Below the pieces are notes generated by a model. It searched no databases. It was not told the origin of the DNA and worked only from the letters and a program-made list of their open reading frames with translations. The position numbers and the translations under genes are program-made. 59,528 nt of DNA from Paenalcaligenes sp035301625 (GTDB lineage Bacteria; Pseudomonadota; Gammaproteobacteria; Burkholderiales; Burkholderiaceae_B). Location of the stretch: assembly GCA_035301625.1 (NCBI GenBank), contig DATGTW010000024.1:1-59528 (forward strand), written 5' to 3'. The stretch's first letter is position 1. Every line of letters begins with the position of its first letter. Below, one piece after another: positions 27,094 through 36,862 of the stretch.

Positions 27094-28251
27094 TTAAACC
27101 CCGATAAAGACGAGTTGACCACCATCTGTTTGCACCAGTACGCCCCCATCTACAGCAACAGGCTGCGAAGTAATAGGTTTTGAGCCTGCACGTATGCGCG
27201 CCATTTGACGCCCATCGTGGGGAGCCAAGAAATGGATATAGCCTTCGTAGTCACCCACCGCAACTATATTACTGTGCACAGCAGGCGCAGTTAGACGGCG
27301 ATTTCGCAGTGCGTCTTGCTCCCAAACAATGTTTCCATCTTCAACCCCAAGGGCAATTACTTTATCGCGGTTATTAGCAGCATAAATCATTTGATTGTTG
27401 GCGCCTATCCCACGTGCGGTTGAGAAATCCTCGGCCCATACAGGCTGCGCTTGGTTTGCCATGTCAAAACAAACTATGCGACCCTGATAAGAGGCTGCAC
27501 ACATGAGTGGGCCTATAAACTCAGGAGCCCCTACCACATCACTGATACGCTCTAAATCTGTGGCGCCATAGGACTGGGAAACAATCCCCTCCCATTGCAG
27601 AGCACCCGTTGCGGCATCAATCAATAACACACGACCATTGGGCATCCCAGTCACCACCATGCCATCGACGATGAGCATTTGCATGGTGGTCTTGAGGGCC
27701 AGCGCAGGGCCTGGTCGCTGTATATTCCATAGTGAATCCCCCGTATGAGCATCAAAGGCCTGAACGCGATAGTCACTACTGCGCACAACAACTACGCCAT
27801 CGCCCACGACAGGAGGTACATTGACCTCACTGCTGGCCTTGGCCTGCCAAAGTTCTTGGCCCTGTGCGTCCAAAGCAATCACAGTTCCATCGGGCGCTGC
27901 AACAGCCACTACCTGCCCATCAGTGCCCACACCGGCTGATAAGCGCTTTCCAACGTTGGTTGCCCATTTAACACTGCCTGAAGAAAGATCAACACGGCTA
28001 ACCTGCCCAGAGGCGCTGGCTGTATAGACATCACGCCCTTGAACAAAAGGAATAAAACCAAAACCTGATCCAGAACCAATAGCTGCTGACCAACGCACCG
28101 AAGCGGGCATACGTGCCTCGTATTCAGCTAAAGGGGCTGGTTCAAAGCGAGGGTCCTTGCTGGAAAACATGGAACAAGCGCTTAAGGCCAATACAGCCCC
28201 GATTATTAGTGAGCGCTGTGCACTACGATAGATGCGTGTCAGGCGGTTCAT
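27094..28251 (-). CDS. bamB: Outer-membrane assembly lipoprotein BamB
   Basis: This 385-residue lipoprotein of the BAM complex is an eight-bladed beta-propeller built of PQQ-like repeats. The lipobox is LALSAC with C26. Repeats such as GQVSRVDLSSGSVKWATNVG, GTVIALDAQGQELWQ and NGRVLLIDAATGALQWEG mark the blades. It starts two bases after yfgM and touches der, so the three are one transcript. Length is normal. Confidence 0.95.
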   Translation of the reverse strand: MNRLTRIYRSAQRSLIIGAVLALSACSMFSSKDPRFEPAPLAEYEARMPASVRWSAAIGSGSGFGFIPFVQGRDVYTASASGQVSRVDLSSGSVKWATNVGKRLSAGVGTDGQVVAVAAPDGTVIALDAQGQELWQAKASSEVNVPPVVGDGVVVVRSSDYRVQAFDAHTGDSLWNIQRPGPALALKTTMQMLIVDGMVVTGMPNGRVLLIDAATGALQWEGIVSQSYGATDLERISDVVGAPEFIGPLMCAASYQGRIVCFDMANQAQPVWAEDFSTARGIGANNQMIYAANNRDKVIALGVEDGNIVWEQDALRNRRLTAPAVHSNIVAVGDYEGYIHFLAPHDGRQMARIRAGSKPITSQPVAVDGGVLVQTDGGQLVFIGV

Positions 28252-28253
28252 AA

Positions 28254-28895
28254 TTATTCCTTGTTTAGTGCATCAAGTTTAAGACGAACCATGGTCGCAG
28301 CGGACTGTCCTTGCAGGCCGGACAAAGCAGCATCCCACTGTTCTTTGGCTTGGTCTGTATCGCCTTGGGCGTAATATAAATCACCACGTCGATCAGCATA
28401 CAGAGCCTCGAAGCCTGGGGCCTCTTTGGAAAGTAGCTTTAAGCCCTCGGCATAGTCCCCCTCTTCGAGCAAAATAGCCGCTAATCTCAAGCGTGCGACA
28501 CCAGTCGCAACCGAATCATGATCGGTCTTAATCAACCATTGCAGTTGGTCTTTTGCCTGATCCGCAGCACCACGCTCATACAGGGCAGTGGCAGCAACTA
28601 AAACACCGCGGCTGGTATAGGCTGATTTAGCGTAATCATCGCGCAGTACTTTACTGGCTGCCTCTAAGCGTGCCAGCCCGTCCTCATCATCCAAGGGCTG
28701 ATGTGCTGCACTTTCAAGAGCCTCAAAGTAACCCATAGCCTGTTGCGCCTGGTAGCGCTCGTACCATTGCCAACCACGCCATCCCAGAATAGACGCCGCG
28801 ATAAGCACCACGATGGCCACAATCAGTGTGCCATTTTTATCCCACCAATCTTTCAGGGCGTCTAGCTTTTCCTGTTCTTCTAAGTCGTATGCCAT
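28254..28895 (-). CDS. YfgM-type membrane-anchored TPR protein
   Basis: This 213-residue protein has a short cytoplasmic N-terminus (MAYDLEEQEKLDALKDWW), one transmembrane helix at about 22-43 and a periplasmic TPR-like domain (YFEALESAA..., YAQGDTDQAKEQWDAAL). It matches the YfgM family, which in E. coli associates with SecYEG and periplasmic chaperones. The ATG at 28895 lies one base after the hisS stop, with AGGA upstream; a TTG four codons earlier is possible but less likely. Position between hisS and bamB is conserved. Confidence 0.88.
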   Translation of the reverse strand: MAYDLEEQEKLDALKDWWDKNGTLIVAIVVLIAASILGWRGWQWYERYQAQQAMGYFEALESAAHQPLDDEDGLARLEAASKVLRDDYAKSAYTSRGVLVAATALYERGAADQAKDQLQWLIKTDHDSVATGVARLRLAAILLEEGDYAEGLKLLSKEAPGFEALYADRRGDLYYAQGDTDQAKEQWDAALSGLQGQSAATMVRLKLDALNKE

Positions 28896-28896
28896 A

Positions 28897-30195
28897 TTAA
28901 TCGCCAATCCTTGACTTCAAAAACTGCGCACATTGCGCGAAATCCACTTGCTCTTGTTGGGTTTGCTCATCAGTAAGCACCGGGGCGCGTAACCATTTTA
29001 CGCTGGCCTGCTGTGTTTCGAGTTCGCTTTGACCTAAAATTACGGCGGCCAAAGCCCCGCTATTGTCAGCGCGTCTAAACTGAGCGCGCATGCTCTTGGG
29101 TCCGGCGTGCACAACCACGCGCAATCCAACATCACGTATTTGCTCGGCCAAAACCATGGCTTGCTGCTGCCCAGCGTCATTTTGGTACACCATATAAATA
29201 TCACATTCTGACGTCTCTGACAGGATTTCTTGTTGCTGGACGAGCTCGAGCAAGCGTTCCACGCCGATGGCAAAGCCAATTCCAGGCGTCGGCTTACCCC
29301 CTAAAAGCTCAAATAAACCGTCATAACGTCCACCGCCACAAACTGTGCCCTGTGCACCTAGTCTATCTGTAACCCACTCAAAAACAGTCAGATTATAATA
29401 ATCCAGCCCCCGCACCATACGCGGATTAAGCGTGTACTCGATTCCCATCGCATCCAAGCGTTGGCAGACCCCCTCATAATGCGCTAACGATTCTTCACCT
29501 AAGAAACCAAATAAGCTCGGAGCGGCATTTGCCATCTCCTGTAATTCGGGATTTTTAGTATCCAAGACCCGCAACGGATTGGTGTACATGCGCCGTTTGG
29601 CCTCGTCATCCAGGATATCTTGGTGCTTTTCCAAATACTCGATCAAGGCTTTACGATGCGCTGCCCGTTCATGGCTTTGGCCCAAGGAATTGATCTCGAG
29701 GCGTACGTCTGTCAAACCCAAACGCTGCCATAACCGCCCGAGCATAATGATCATTTCGGCATCCACATCAGGGCCGGGAAAGCCCAGAGCCTCAACGTCG
29801 ATTTGGTGAAATTGTCGGTATCGCCCTCGCTGAGGCCTTTCGTGGCGGAACACCGGACCAATACTGTAAATGCGTTGAGGACGCTCATAGAGCAAGTTGT
29901 GCTCAATCGCTGAACGAACCACCCCTGCTGTGAACTCGGGACGCATGGTGAGTTGATCACCGTTGAGGCTATCAGTGAAAGAGTACATCTCTTTTTCCAC
30001 GATGTCTGTGACCTCACCAATGCCCCGTGCAAACAGCTGCGTGTATTCCAAAATAGGGGTACGCATATTTCTATAGCCATAACTGGCTAACCACTCGCGA
30101 ACGATTTCCTCGAGTTGCTCCCACTGAGCACTTTGGTCAGGGAGAACATCATGCATCCCGGTCAAACCGCGAAGTTTTTTAAATGGTTGCGTCAT
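28897..30195 (-). CDS. hisS: Histidyl-tRNA synthetase
   Basis: This 432-residue class II aminoacyl-tRNA synthetase has motif 1 near GLTGMHDVLPDQ, motif 2 as FRHERPQRGRYRQFHQID, the histidine-specific GGGRYDGLFELLGG and motif 3 as GIGFAIGVERLLEL. The anticodon-binding domain follows from about residue 330. It attaches histidine to tRNA-His. It is first of hisS-yfgM-bamB-der; a strong hairpin terminator lies between ispG and hisS. Confidence 0.97.
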   Translation of the reverse strand: MTQPFKKLRGLTGMHDVLPDQSAQWEQLEEIVREWLASYGYRNMRTPILEYTQLFARGIGEVTDIVEKEMYSFTDSLNGDQLTMRPEFTAGVVRSAIEHNLLYERPQRIYSIGPVFRHERPQRGRYRQFHQIDVEALGFPGPDVDAEMIIMLGRLWQRLGLTDVRLEINSLGQSHERAAHRKALIEYLEKHQDILDDEAKRRMYTNPLRVLDTKNPELQEMANAAPSLFGFLGEESLAHYEGVCQRLDAMGIEYTLNPRMVRGLDYYNLTVFEWVTDRLGAQGTVCGGGRYDGLFELLGGKPTPGIGFAIGVERLLELVQQQEILSETSECDIYMVYQNDAGQQQAMVLAEQIRDVGLRVVVHAGPKSMRAQFRRADNSGALAAVILGQSELETQQASVKWLRAPVLTDEQTQQEQVDFAQCAQFLKSRIGD

Positions 30196-30220
30196 AAACC
30201 AATGCCTACTACTTACTATG

Positions 30221-30253
30221 AAAAACGCCCTAGACCCGGCTGGGCCCAGGGCG
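30221..30253 (-). terminator. Intrinsic terminator between ispG and hisS
   Basis: On the minus strand a 12-base-pair GC-rich stem (two G-U pairs in RNA) with a four-base loop is followed by TTTTT. It ends the rlmN/ispG transcript. It is only 26 bases before the hisS ATG, so hisS transcription needs either readthrough or a promoter very close by. Confidence 0.82.
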
Positions 30254-30286
30254 CACGCTAATTAAAAACAACCTGTCAGAGCACCC

Positions 30287-31552
30287 CTAGGCGTAACGCT
30301 GTTGGACGTAATCGTGTACGATTTGTTTGAACTCTTGGGCGATGGTCTCGCCTTTTAGCGTTACGGTGCGCTCTCCATCAACATAAACAGGCGCTGAAGG
30401 AACCTCGCCAGTGCCAGGCAAACTAATCCCAATATCTGCATGCTTGCTTTCACCTGGCCCATTAACAACACACCCCATAACAGCGACCTGCATATTTTCT
30501 ACACCAGGATATTGATTACGCCAGATGGGCATTTGTTCACGCAGGTAGGACTCGACCTCTTGGGCAAGCTCTTGAAAAACAGTGCTACTAGTACGCCCGC
30601 AACCTGGGCACGCCACAACCATAGGTGTAAATGCACGCAGCCCCATCGTTTGCAAAATTTCTTGGGCGACTTGTACTTCTTTGGTGCGCTCACCACCGGG
30701 TTCGGGAGTCAGGGAAATACGTATGGTATCGCCAATGCCTTGTTGAAGCAACACAGACAAGGCAGCGGTAGAGGCCACAATGCCCTTACTGCCCATACCG
30801 GCCTCGGTAAGCCCCAAATGTAATGGATAATCACAACGCGAAGACAGGCTTTGATACACCGCAATTAAATCTTGTACCTGGCTGACCTTGCAAGAAAGCA
30901 CAATGCGATGCTCGGGCAACCCCAGCTCATGGGCACGTGCCGCACTATTCAGTGCTGATAGTACTAAAGCCTCGCGCATGACCGCCTGGGCGGGCCAAGG
31001 CGTGCTTTGCTGGGCATTTTTGTCCATCATTTGTGCCATTAGCCCCTGATCCAGACTGCCCCAATTAACCCCAATACGAATAGGTTTGTCATACTGGCAA
31101 GCCACCTCAATCATTTGTGCGAAATTATCCTTACCCCGCTGGCCCGCCCCGACGTTGCCGGGATTAATCCTATATTTGGAAAGCGCTTGTGCGCATTCAG
31201 GAAACTGGGTCAGCAACCGATGCCCGTTATAGTGAAAATCGCCCACCAAAGGAACATTGACGCCCATTTTGTCAAGCTGATTGCGAATATGGATAACCTC
31301 TTTGGCAGCATCTGGGCTGTTGACCGTAATGCGCACCAACTCGGAGCCTGCCTGGGCCAAACTTTTGATTTGAATGGCTGTAGCGATCGCATCCGCCGTA
31401 TCCGTGTTGGTCATCGACTGCACCACCACCGGGGCATCACCTCCAACCGTAACGGTATTATCTTGCCAACGCACAGGCACTGCCTGCGTAGATTTGCGTT
31501 TTGCGGGGCCTACACTCATGGCAGGCGTTTGAAAATTGAAATTTTGACTCAT
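30287..31552 (-). CDS. ispG: 4-hydroxy-3-methylbut-2-enyl diphosphate synthase
   Basis: This 421-residue enzyme of the MEP isoprenoid pathway converts MEcPP to HMBPP using a 4Fe-4S cluster. The cluster cysteines lie in ACPGCGRTS (about residues 313-318) and GCVVNGPGESKHADIG (near 358). The N-terminal TIM-barrel starts with QSMTNTDTADA. It lies four bases after the RodZ-like gene; this pairing is common in proteobacteria. Confidence 0.96.
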   Translation of the reverse strand: MSQNFNFQTPAMSVGPAKRKSTQAVPVRWQDNTVTVGGDAPVVVQSMTNTDTADAIATAIQIKSLAQAGSELVRITVNSPDAAKEVIHIRNQLDKMGVNVPLVGDFHYNGHRLLTQFPECAQALSKYRINPGNVGAGQRGKDNFAQMIEVACQYDKPIRIGVNWGSLDQGLMAQMMDKNAQQSTPWPAQAVMREALVLSALNSAARAHELGLPEHRIVLSCKVSQVQDLIAVYQSLSSRCDYPLHLGLTEAGMGSKGIVASTAALSVLLQQGIGDTIRISLTPEPGGERTKEVQVAQEILQTMGLRAFTPMVVACPGCGRTSSTVFQELAQEVESYLREQMPIWRNQYPGVENMQVAVMGCVVNGPGESKHADIGISLPGTGEVPSAPVYVDGERTVTLKGETIAQEFKQIVHDYVQQRYA

Positions 31553-31556
31553 AAGG

Positions 31557-32045
31557 CTACTGGCGAAGGGCTTTTAACCAATCAAAAACAAGCCACGATT
31601 CAGGAATCCATCCTTGATCAATGGCATAAAAAACAATAATGACCAACAGGACTATAGCTATCAGCCACCATACCCAAGTTTTTTGACCTGGCTCGACATA
31701 CAGGGACATATCATCAGCTTGCCATCGCATTTTGTGCTCGTCGCTCATATCAGCACGAATCGATTCAGGAAAAGCGGAATCCAGCATCGATTGGATGGCG
31801 TCATCCTCGACATTTAGAAAACGACCGTAACTACGCACCAACCAGCGAACAGGCGCACCGGTAGGTAGATCTTCCCAGCGCTCTTGCTCTAAAGCCTGTA
31901 TTTGTTGAACAGAGTACTTGATGCGCATGCTGACTTGCTCGGGAGTATGGCCCTGCGCTTCGCGCAACTGCTTTAAATAAGGACCCAAACTCATTTCAGC
32001 GTTGTTTTCGATCATCTGCTCTTGGTCGGTGGTGCGTGTGCCCAT
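31557..32045 (-). CDS. Short RodZ-like helix-turn-helix membrane protein
   Basis: This 162-residue protein has an N-terminal HTH of the RodZ/HTH_25 type (LGPYLKQLREAQGHTPEQVS, about 19-40) and one transmembrane helix (about 124-145). It stops about 15 residues later. Full RodZ, a cytoskeletal anchor of MreB, has a long periplasmic C-terminal domain that is missing here. There is no frameshift sign: the stop is four bases before the ispG ATG. An internal ATG at codon 11 is an alternative start. It lies directly upstream of ispG, the usual rodZ position. Confidence 0.7.
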   Translation of the reverse strand: MGTRTTDQEQMIENNAEMSLGPYLKQLREAQGHTPEQVSMRIKYSVQQIQALEQERWEDLPTGAPVRWLVRSYGRFLNVEDDAIQSMLDSAFPESIRADMSDEHKMRWQADDMSLYVEPGQKTWVWWLIAIVLLVIIVFYAIDQGWIPESWLVFDWLKALRQ

Positions 32046-32092
32046 AATAAGACCTGTATTTGAAAGATAAAATAATACCGCACAAAGCGGTA

Positions 32093-33256
32093 TTAAGCCC
32101 GTTGAGGATGAATGAGTATTTTCTTGAGCTTGGGCATGCGCTCGTGAATACGGGTGCGATCTTGGATGTCGCCGGCTAATTGTCCACAGGCAGCCGCGAT
32201 ATCATCGCCCCGAGTTTTTCTGACGGTAGTCACCGCACCCCCGTCTGTCAAGCGCTGTGCAAAACTTTTGATCGTTTTTTGATCTGAGCAACGTAACTGA
32301 GTGCCTGGAAACGGATTATAAGGAATGAGGTTAAATTTGCACCGCACCTGTTTGGCGATATCCAGCAACTGCTCTGCATGCTCGGGCTGATCATTAATGC
32401 CCGCCAGCATAACGTACTCAAAAGTAATAAAGTCACGCGGCGCATGCTCTAAATAACGATTGCAAGCATCGAGCAGCTCGTGCAAGGGATGCTTTTTGTT
32501 TAACGGAACCAAGCGATCACGTAAATCATCATTCGGTGCATGCAATGATACGGCAAGCGCCACAGGACAATCCTGAGCCAGCCTGTCAATCATGGGCACC
32601 ACCCCTGAGGTGGATACTGTCACGCGGCGACGCGACAACCCATAAGCATGATCATCGAGCATGAGTCGTAGTGCGGTCACGACGGCATCATAATTCAGTA
32701 AGGGCTCGCCCATTCCCATCATGACGACATTGCTGACGACACGAGCAGGAACACTAGAAGCATCTGCTTGATCCTTGTGCACACGGGTAGCATCAGGCTG
32801 GCGCTGCAGTGTGTGCTCGGCAAACCACAACTGGCCAATGATTTCAGCAGCTGTCAGGTTACGGTTAAAGCCCTGATGCCCCGTAGAGCAAAAGGGGCAG
32901 CCCACGGTACAGCCTGCCTGGCTAGAGATACATAAAGTCCCGCGGTCATCTTCAGGAATGAAGACAGTCTCGATTGAGTTATTGCTGCCCACATCGAATA
33001 ACCACTTGATAGTGCCGTCCTCGGAGGCCTGCTCTTGGGAGGGCGTCAACGCCTCGATGCTGGCCTGCTCGACCAATTGCTCGCGGAAAACGCGCGCGAG
33101 ATCAGTCATCTGGCTAAAATCAGCCATACCACGCTGATGGATCCATCGCATGAGTTGGCGGGCCCGAAAAGGGCGATTACCCCACTGGGCAACCTGATTC
33201 TCGAGTTGTTGTCGATCAAGTCCTAATATATTGATGTGAGAGTTTGTGGAGGTCAT
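32093..33256 (-). CDS. rlmN: Dual-specificity 23S rRNA/tRNA methyltransferase RlmN
   Basis: This 387-residue radical-SAM enzyme makes m2A at 23S A2503 and tRNA A37. The radical-SAM cysteines are C116, C120 and C123 (CTVGCPFC), and GMGEPLLNYD forms the SAM-binding strand. The conserved C-terminal Cys of the mechanism lies in AACGQLAGD. It lies 47 bases upstream of the RodZ-like gene. Length is normal. Confidence 0.96.
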   Translation of the reverse strand: MTSTNSHINILGLDRQQLENQVAQWGNRPFRARQLMRWIHQRGMADFSQMTDLARVFREQLVEQASIEALTPSQEQASEDGTIKWLFDVGSNNSIETVFIPEDDRGTLCISSQAGCTVGCPFCSTGHQGFNRNLTAAEIIGQLWFAEHTLQRQPDATRVHKDQADASSVPARVVSNVVMMGMGEPLLNYDAVVTALRLMLDDHAYGLSRRRVTVSTSGVVPMIDRLAQDCPVALAVSLHAPNDDLRDRLVPLNKKHPLHELLDACNRYLEHAPRDFITFEYVMLAGINDQPEHAEQLLDIAKQVRCKFNLIPYNPFPGTQLRCSDQKTIKSFAQRLTDGGAVTTVRKTRGDDIAAACGQLAGDIQDRTRIHERMPKLKKILIHPQRA

Positions 33257-33305
33257 AAATATCTAACTTTGCGCGATAGGCGCTTGAAAGGCTACAAAGA
33301 AATAA

Positions 33306-33336
33306 ACTGACCCGGGTACCAGACACGCGGGCCAGT
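33306..33336 (-). terminator. Probable intrinsic terminator after ndk
   Basis: On the minus strand ACTGGCCCG and CGGGTCAGT form a nine-base-pair stem with one G-U pair and a 13-base loop, followed by TTATTTC. It lies nine bases after the ndk stop and before rlmN. Confidence 0.6.
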
Positions 33337-33345
33337 GTTTATATC

Positions 33346-33771
33346 TTAGCGGCTATAAACTTGACTGGAAGGGAAGAAAAATGCAATTTCTTCGGCAGCC
33401 GTTTCAGGAGCATCAGAACCATGCACCGCATTGGCATCGATACTCTCGGCAAAATCTGCACGAATCGTGCCCGAATCGGCTTCTTTGGGGTTGGTAGCAC
33501 CCATCAGCTCGCGGTTTTTGGCAATCGCGTTTTCCCCCTCGAGTACCTGCACGAAAACAGGACCGGAAATCATGAACTCGACCAAATCGTTAAAAAATGG
33601 ACGCTCTTTGTGGACTGCATAAAAACCCTCAGCTTCTTGGCGTGAGAGATGCACCATACGAGCAGCTGCAACTTTTAGGCCAGCCTCTTCGAAACGACCA
33701 ATGATTTTACCAATGACATTTTTGCCGACGGCATCTGGTTTGATAATAGAAAGGGTGCGTTCAATTGCCAT
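33346..33771 (-). CDS. ndk: Nucleoside diphosphate kinase
   Basis: This 141-residue enzyme balances nucleoside triphosphates by phosphate transfer through a histidine. The start MAIERTLSIIKPDAV is canonical, and the active-site H117 lies in NAVHGSDAPE. The longest frame begins 17 codons earlier, but the ATG at 33771 matches the family exactly. It is divergent from valS and followed by rlmN after a probable terminator. Confidence 0.97.
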   Translation of the reverse strand: MAIERTLSIIKPDAVGKNVIGKIIGRFEEAGLKVAAARMVHLSRQEAEGFYAVHKERPFFNDLVEFMISGPVFVQVLEGENAIAKNRELMGATNPKEADSGTIRADFAESIDANAVHGSDAPETAAEEIAFFFPSSQVYSR

Positions 33772-33906
33772 GTATATTCCTATATTTGATATAACAAAGT
33801 GAAAAGCAATGTTCTCACGCAAGCTAGATGGGTGTAAACCGTAGCTTGCGCGCCCACCATTTTAACACGCCCATGACAACCTGCTGTATCATCTATTAAA
33901 ATGTGC

Positions 33907-33932
33907 AACGCCCCGACGGGGGTGTTCTTTTT
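33907..33932 (+). promoter_or_regulatory. Terminator-like hairpin in the valS leader
   Basis: AACGCCCC and GGGGTGTT pair (one G-U) around a short loop and are followed by CTTTTT. This has the form of an intrinsic terminator on the plus strand, 30 bases before the valS ATG and with no upstream plus-strand gene to end. An attenuator is one reading. Confidence 0.45.
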
Positions 33933-33962
33933 ATTGCAATTTTGCTACGTATTCGCAACATA

Positions 33963-36845
33963 ATGACCAAATCAACCTCTGAATCTTATCTGGAACAATT
34001 AGCCAAAAGCTTCAACCCCCATGAAATCGAAAACCGCTGGTACCCCAAATGGGCACAGGCCGGTTATTTTGATGGTGGGGTCCATGCCACCCCCCCTAGC
34101 CAGGACGCGCTTGATCAAGAAAATAACCCAAAGCCATTTGTGGTACAGTTTCCGCCGCCTAATGTGACGGGGACTTTGCACATGGGACACGCCTTTAACC
34201 AAACCATTATGGATGGGCTGACCCGATATCACCGCATGAAAGGCTTTGATACCGCTCTCATCCCAGGCACAGACCATGCGGGTATTGCCACCCAAATCGT
34301 GGTTGAACGCCAACTAGATGCGGAAAATGTTTCTCGTCATGACTTAGGTCGTGAAACCTTTGTGGAAAAAGTCTGGGCTTGGAAAGAGAAATCTGGCAAT
34401 GCCATTTCTGAGCAGTTCCGGCGCTTGGGGGCCTCGGCCGATTGGTCACGCGAATACTTCACCATGGACGATAAAATGTCCCAAGGTGTCATCGAGGCAT
34501 TTGTGCGTCTTTATGATCAAGGCTTAATTTATCGCGGCAAGCGCTTAGTCAACTGGGATCCCGTACTCGGCACAGCAGTATCCGACCTCGAAGTAGTCAG
34601 CGAAGAAGAAAGCGGTCACCTTTGGACTATTCGTTATCCCTTAAAAACGCCTCGTGGAGATATAACCCATTTAATCATCGCCACCACACGCCCTGAAACG
34701 ATGCTGGGCGATGTCGCGGTAATGGTCCACCCTGAGGATGAACGTTATCGCGATCTTATCGGCGAAACCGTTATTCTGCCCTTGGTCGGACGTGAGATCC
34801 CCATTATTGCTGATGATTATGTGGATCCGGAATTTGGCACCGGGGCTGTCAAAGTCACACCAGCACATGATTTTAATGACTACGCAGTTGGTCAGCGCCA
34901 TGGTTTAGAGCTCATTAACGTTCTCACGTTAGATGCACGCATCAATGAAAATGCCCCAGCAACCTATCAAGGACTAGATCGCTTTGATGCGCGCAAACAG
35001 GTGGTCCAAGACCTCAAAGCCTGTGACGCTCTGGTCGAGGTCAAAGCACATACCCTCATGGTACCGCGCGGCGATCGCACTAAAACCGTTATCGAACCCA
35101 TGCTGACCGACCAGTGGTTTGTCGCCATGAGCGAGCCTGCGCCCGAAAATAGCCTGCATCCGGGCAAGAGCATTACCGAAATTGCCCTCGAAGTCGTGGC
35201 CAACAAACAGGTACGCTTTGTCCCCGAAAACTGGACCACTACCTATAACAACTGGCTAAACGATATCCAAGACTGGTGTATCTCTAGACAATTATGGTGG
35301 GGCCACCAAATCCCCGCTTGGTACAGTGAGTCCGGAGAGATCATCGTTGCTCGCAACGAGTCCGAGGCCTTGGAACGTGCACGTGCCCAAGGCATCCAAG
35401 GCCCTCTGACTCGCGATGAAGATGTACTAGACACCTGGTTTTCCTCTGCCTTGGTACCCTTTACCACCATGGGCTGGCCCGAGACAACCCCGGATCTCAA
35501 AAAATACCTACCATCGAGTGTTTTGGTGACGGGCTTCGATATTATCTTTTTCTGGGTCGCACGCATGATCATGATGAGCATGCACATGACGGGCAAAGTC
35601 CCCTTTGAAACCGTCTATGTCCACGGCCTGATCTGTGACATGGAAGGCAAAAAGATGAGCAAATCACAGGGCAACACCCTGGACCCTGTCCATGTCATCG
35701 AGGGTATTGATTTAGAAAACCTCATCAAAAGTCGTACCACAGGCTTGATGAATCCAAGCCTGGCAGACCAGATTGCTGCACGTACCCGCAAAGACTACCC
35801 TGAAGGCTTTACCGACTATGGTACAGACGCTCTGCGCTTTACTATGGCTGCCTACGCCACATTGGGTCGTAATATTAATTTTGACCTAAAACGCTGCGAG
35901 GGCTATCGAAACTTTTGCAATAAACTCTGGAATGCCACCCGCTTTGTGCTCATGAATACCGAGCAAGCAGCTCCCATGCAACATGGCGAGGCTGCTCTAT
36001 CAACTTTATCCAACGCAGATCGTTGGATCCTGAGTGCTTTGCAACGCCTCAAGCAGCAGGTAGCACGTGGCTTTCGTGAGTATCGCTTTGACAATATCGC
36101 CAACGGTATTTATCACTTTGTCTGGGACGAATACTGTGATTGGTATCTAGAGATTGCCAAAGTCCAAATACAACAGGGGGATGAAGCACAACAATTGGCC
36201 ACTCGTCAAACCCTCCTACGCGTACTAGAAGAGATCCTGCGCCTGGCCCATCCATTAATCCCCTTTATCACGGAAGAGCTCTGGCAAAAAGTGGCCGTAT
36301 TGGCAGGCACTCGCGATGCTGACGAGGAAACCAGCATCAGTATTCAGACGTACCCCGAAGTCAATGAAGCGCTCATTGATGAGCCAGCTGAACGCGAAAT
36401 CTCTATGCTCAAAGCCTACGTAGATGCTATTCGCACGCTGCGAGGCGAAATGAATTTATCCCCAGCTGAGCGTGTTCCCCTATTAGCTCAAGGCGATGCC
36501 CAACGGGTAGCAGCCAACCAAAACTACCTGACAGCTTTGGCCCGACTCAGTGAGGTTCAAATACTGGATAGCCTGCCCGATAACATGGGGGCACCTACCC
36601 AAGCTGTGGGTAATACATCATTAATGCTGCATGTAGAGATTGATATTGATGCAGAAATAAAGCGCCTTAATAAAGAGCTCGACAGACTCAACGGCGAAAT
36701 ACAGCGTGCCGAGGGCAAGCTGCAAAACAAAAACTTTGTAGAAAAAGCGCCCGAACATGTTGTACAACAAGAGCGCGATCGTCTGAGCAACTTTACAGAA
36801 ACCAAACAGACACTACTCGCACAAATCGCTCGACTACAAGCATAA
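33963..36845 (+). CDS. valS: Valyl-tRNA synthetase
   Basis: This is a 960-residue class I synthetase. The HIGH signature is HMGH at 73-76 (PPPNVTGTLHMGHAF), and KMSKS is at 564-568. The CP1 editing domain carries TTRPETMLGDVAVMVHPED. A C-terminal coiled coil (AEIKRLNKELDRLNGEIQRAE onward in shorter segments) is typical of ValRS. The frame is open 20 codons further upstream, but that part covers the leader hairpin; the ATG at 33963 gives a normal N-terminus. It is divergent from ndk and convergent with trmD. Confidence 0.97.
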   Translation: MTKSTSESYLEQLAKSFNPHEIENRWYPKWAQAGYFDGGVHATPPSQDALDQENNPKPFVVQFPPPNVTGTLHMGHAFNQTIMDGLTRYHRMKGFDTALIPGTDHAGIATQIVVERQLDAENVSRHDLGRETFVEKVWAWKEKSGNAISEQFRRLGASADWSREYFTMDDKMSQGVIEAFVRLYDQGLIYRGKRLVNWDPVLGTAVSDLEVVSEEESGHLWTIRYPLKTPRGDITHLIIATTRPETMLGDVAVMVHPEDERYRDLIGETVILPLVGREIPIIADDYVDPEFGTGAVKVTPAHDFNDYAVGQRHGLELINVLTLDARINENAPATYQGLDRFDARKQVVQDLKACDALVEVKAHTLMVPRGDRTKTVIEPMLTDQWFVAMSEPAPENSLHPGKSITEIALEVVANKQVRFVPENWTTTYNNWLNDIQDWCISRQLWWGHQIPAWYSESGEIIVARNESEALERARAQGIQGPLTRDEDVLDTWFSSALVPFTTMGWPETTPDLKKYLPSSVLVTGFDIIFFWVARMIMMSMHMTGKVPFETVYVHGLICDMEGKKMSKSQGNTLDPVHVIEGIDLENLIKSRTTGLMNPSLADQIAARTRKDYPEGFTDYGTDALRFTMAAYATLGRNINFDLKRCEGYRNFCNKLWNATRFVLMNTEQAAPMQHGEAALSTLSNADRWILSALQRLKQQVARGFREYRFDNIANGIYHFVWDEYCDWYLEIAKVQIQQGDEAQQLATRQTLLRVLEEILRLAHPLIPFITEELWQKVAVLAGTRDADEETSISIQTYPEVNEALIDEPAEREISMLKAYVDAIRTLRGEMNLSPAERVPLLAQGDAQRVAANQNYLTALARLSEVQILDSLPDNMGAPTQAVGNTSLMLHVEIDIDAEIKRLNKELDRLNGEIQRAEGKLQNKNFVEKAPEHVVQQERDRLSNFTETKQTLLAQIARLQA

Positions 36846-36862
36846 GGCTGGCTAGCATGCTC

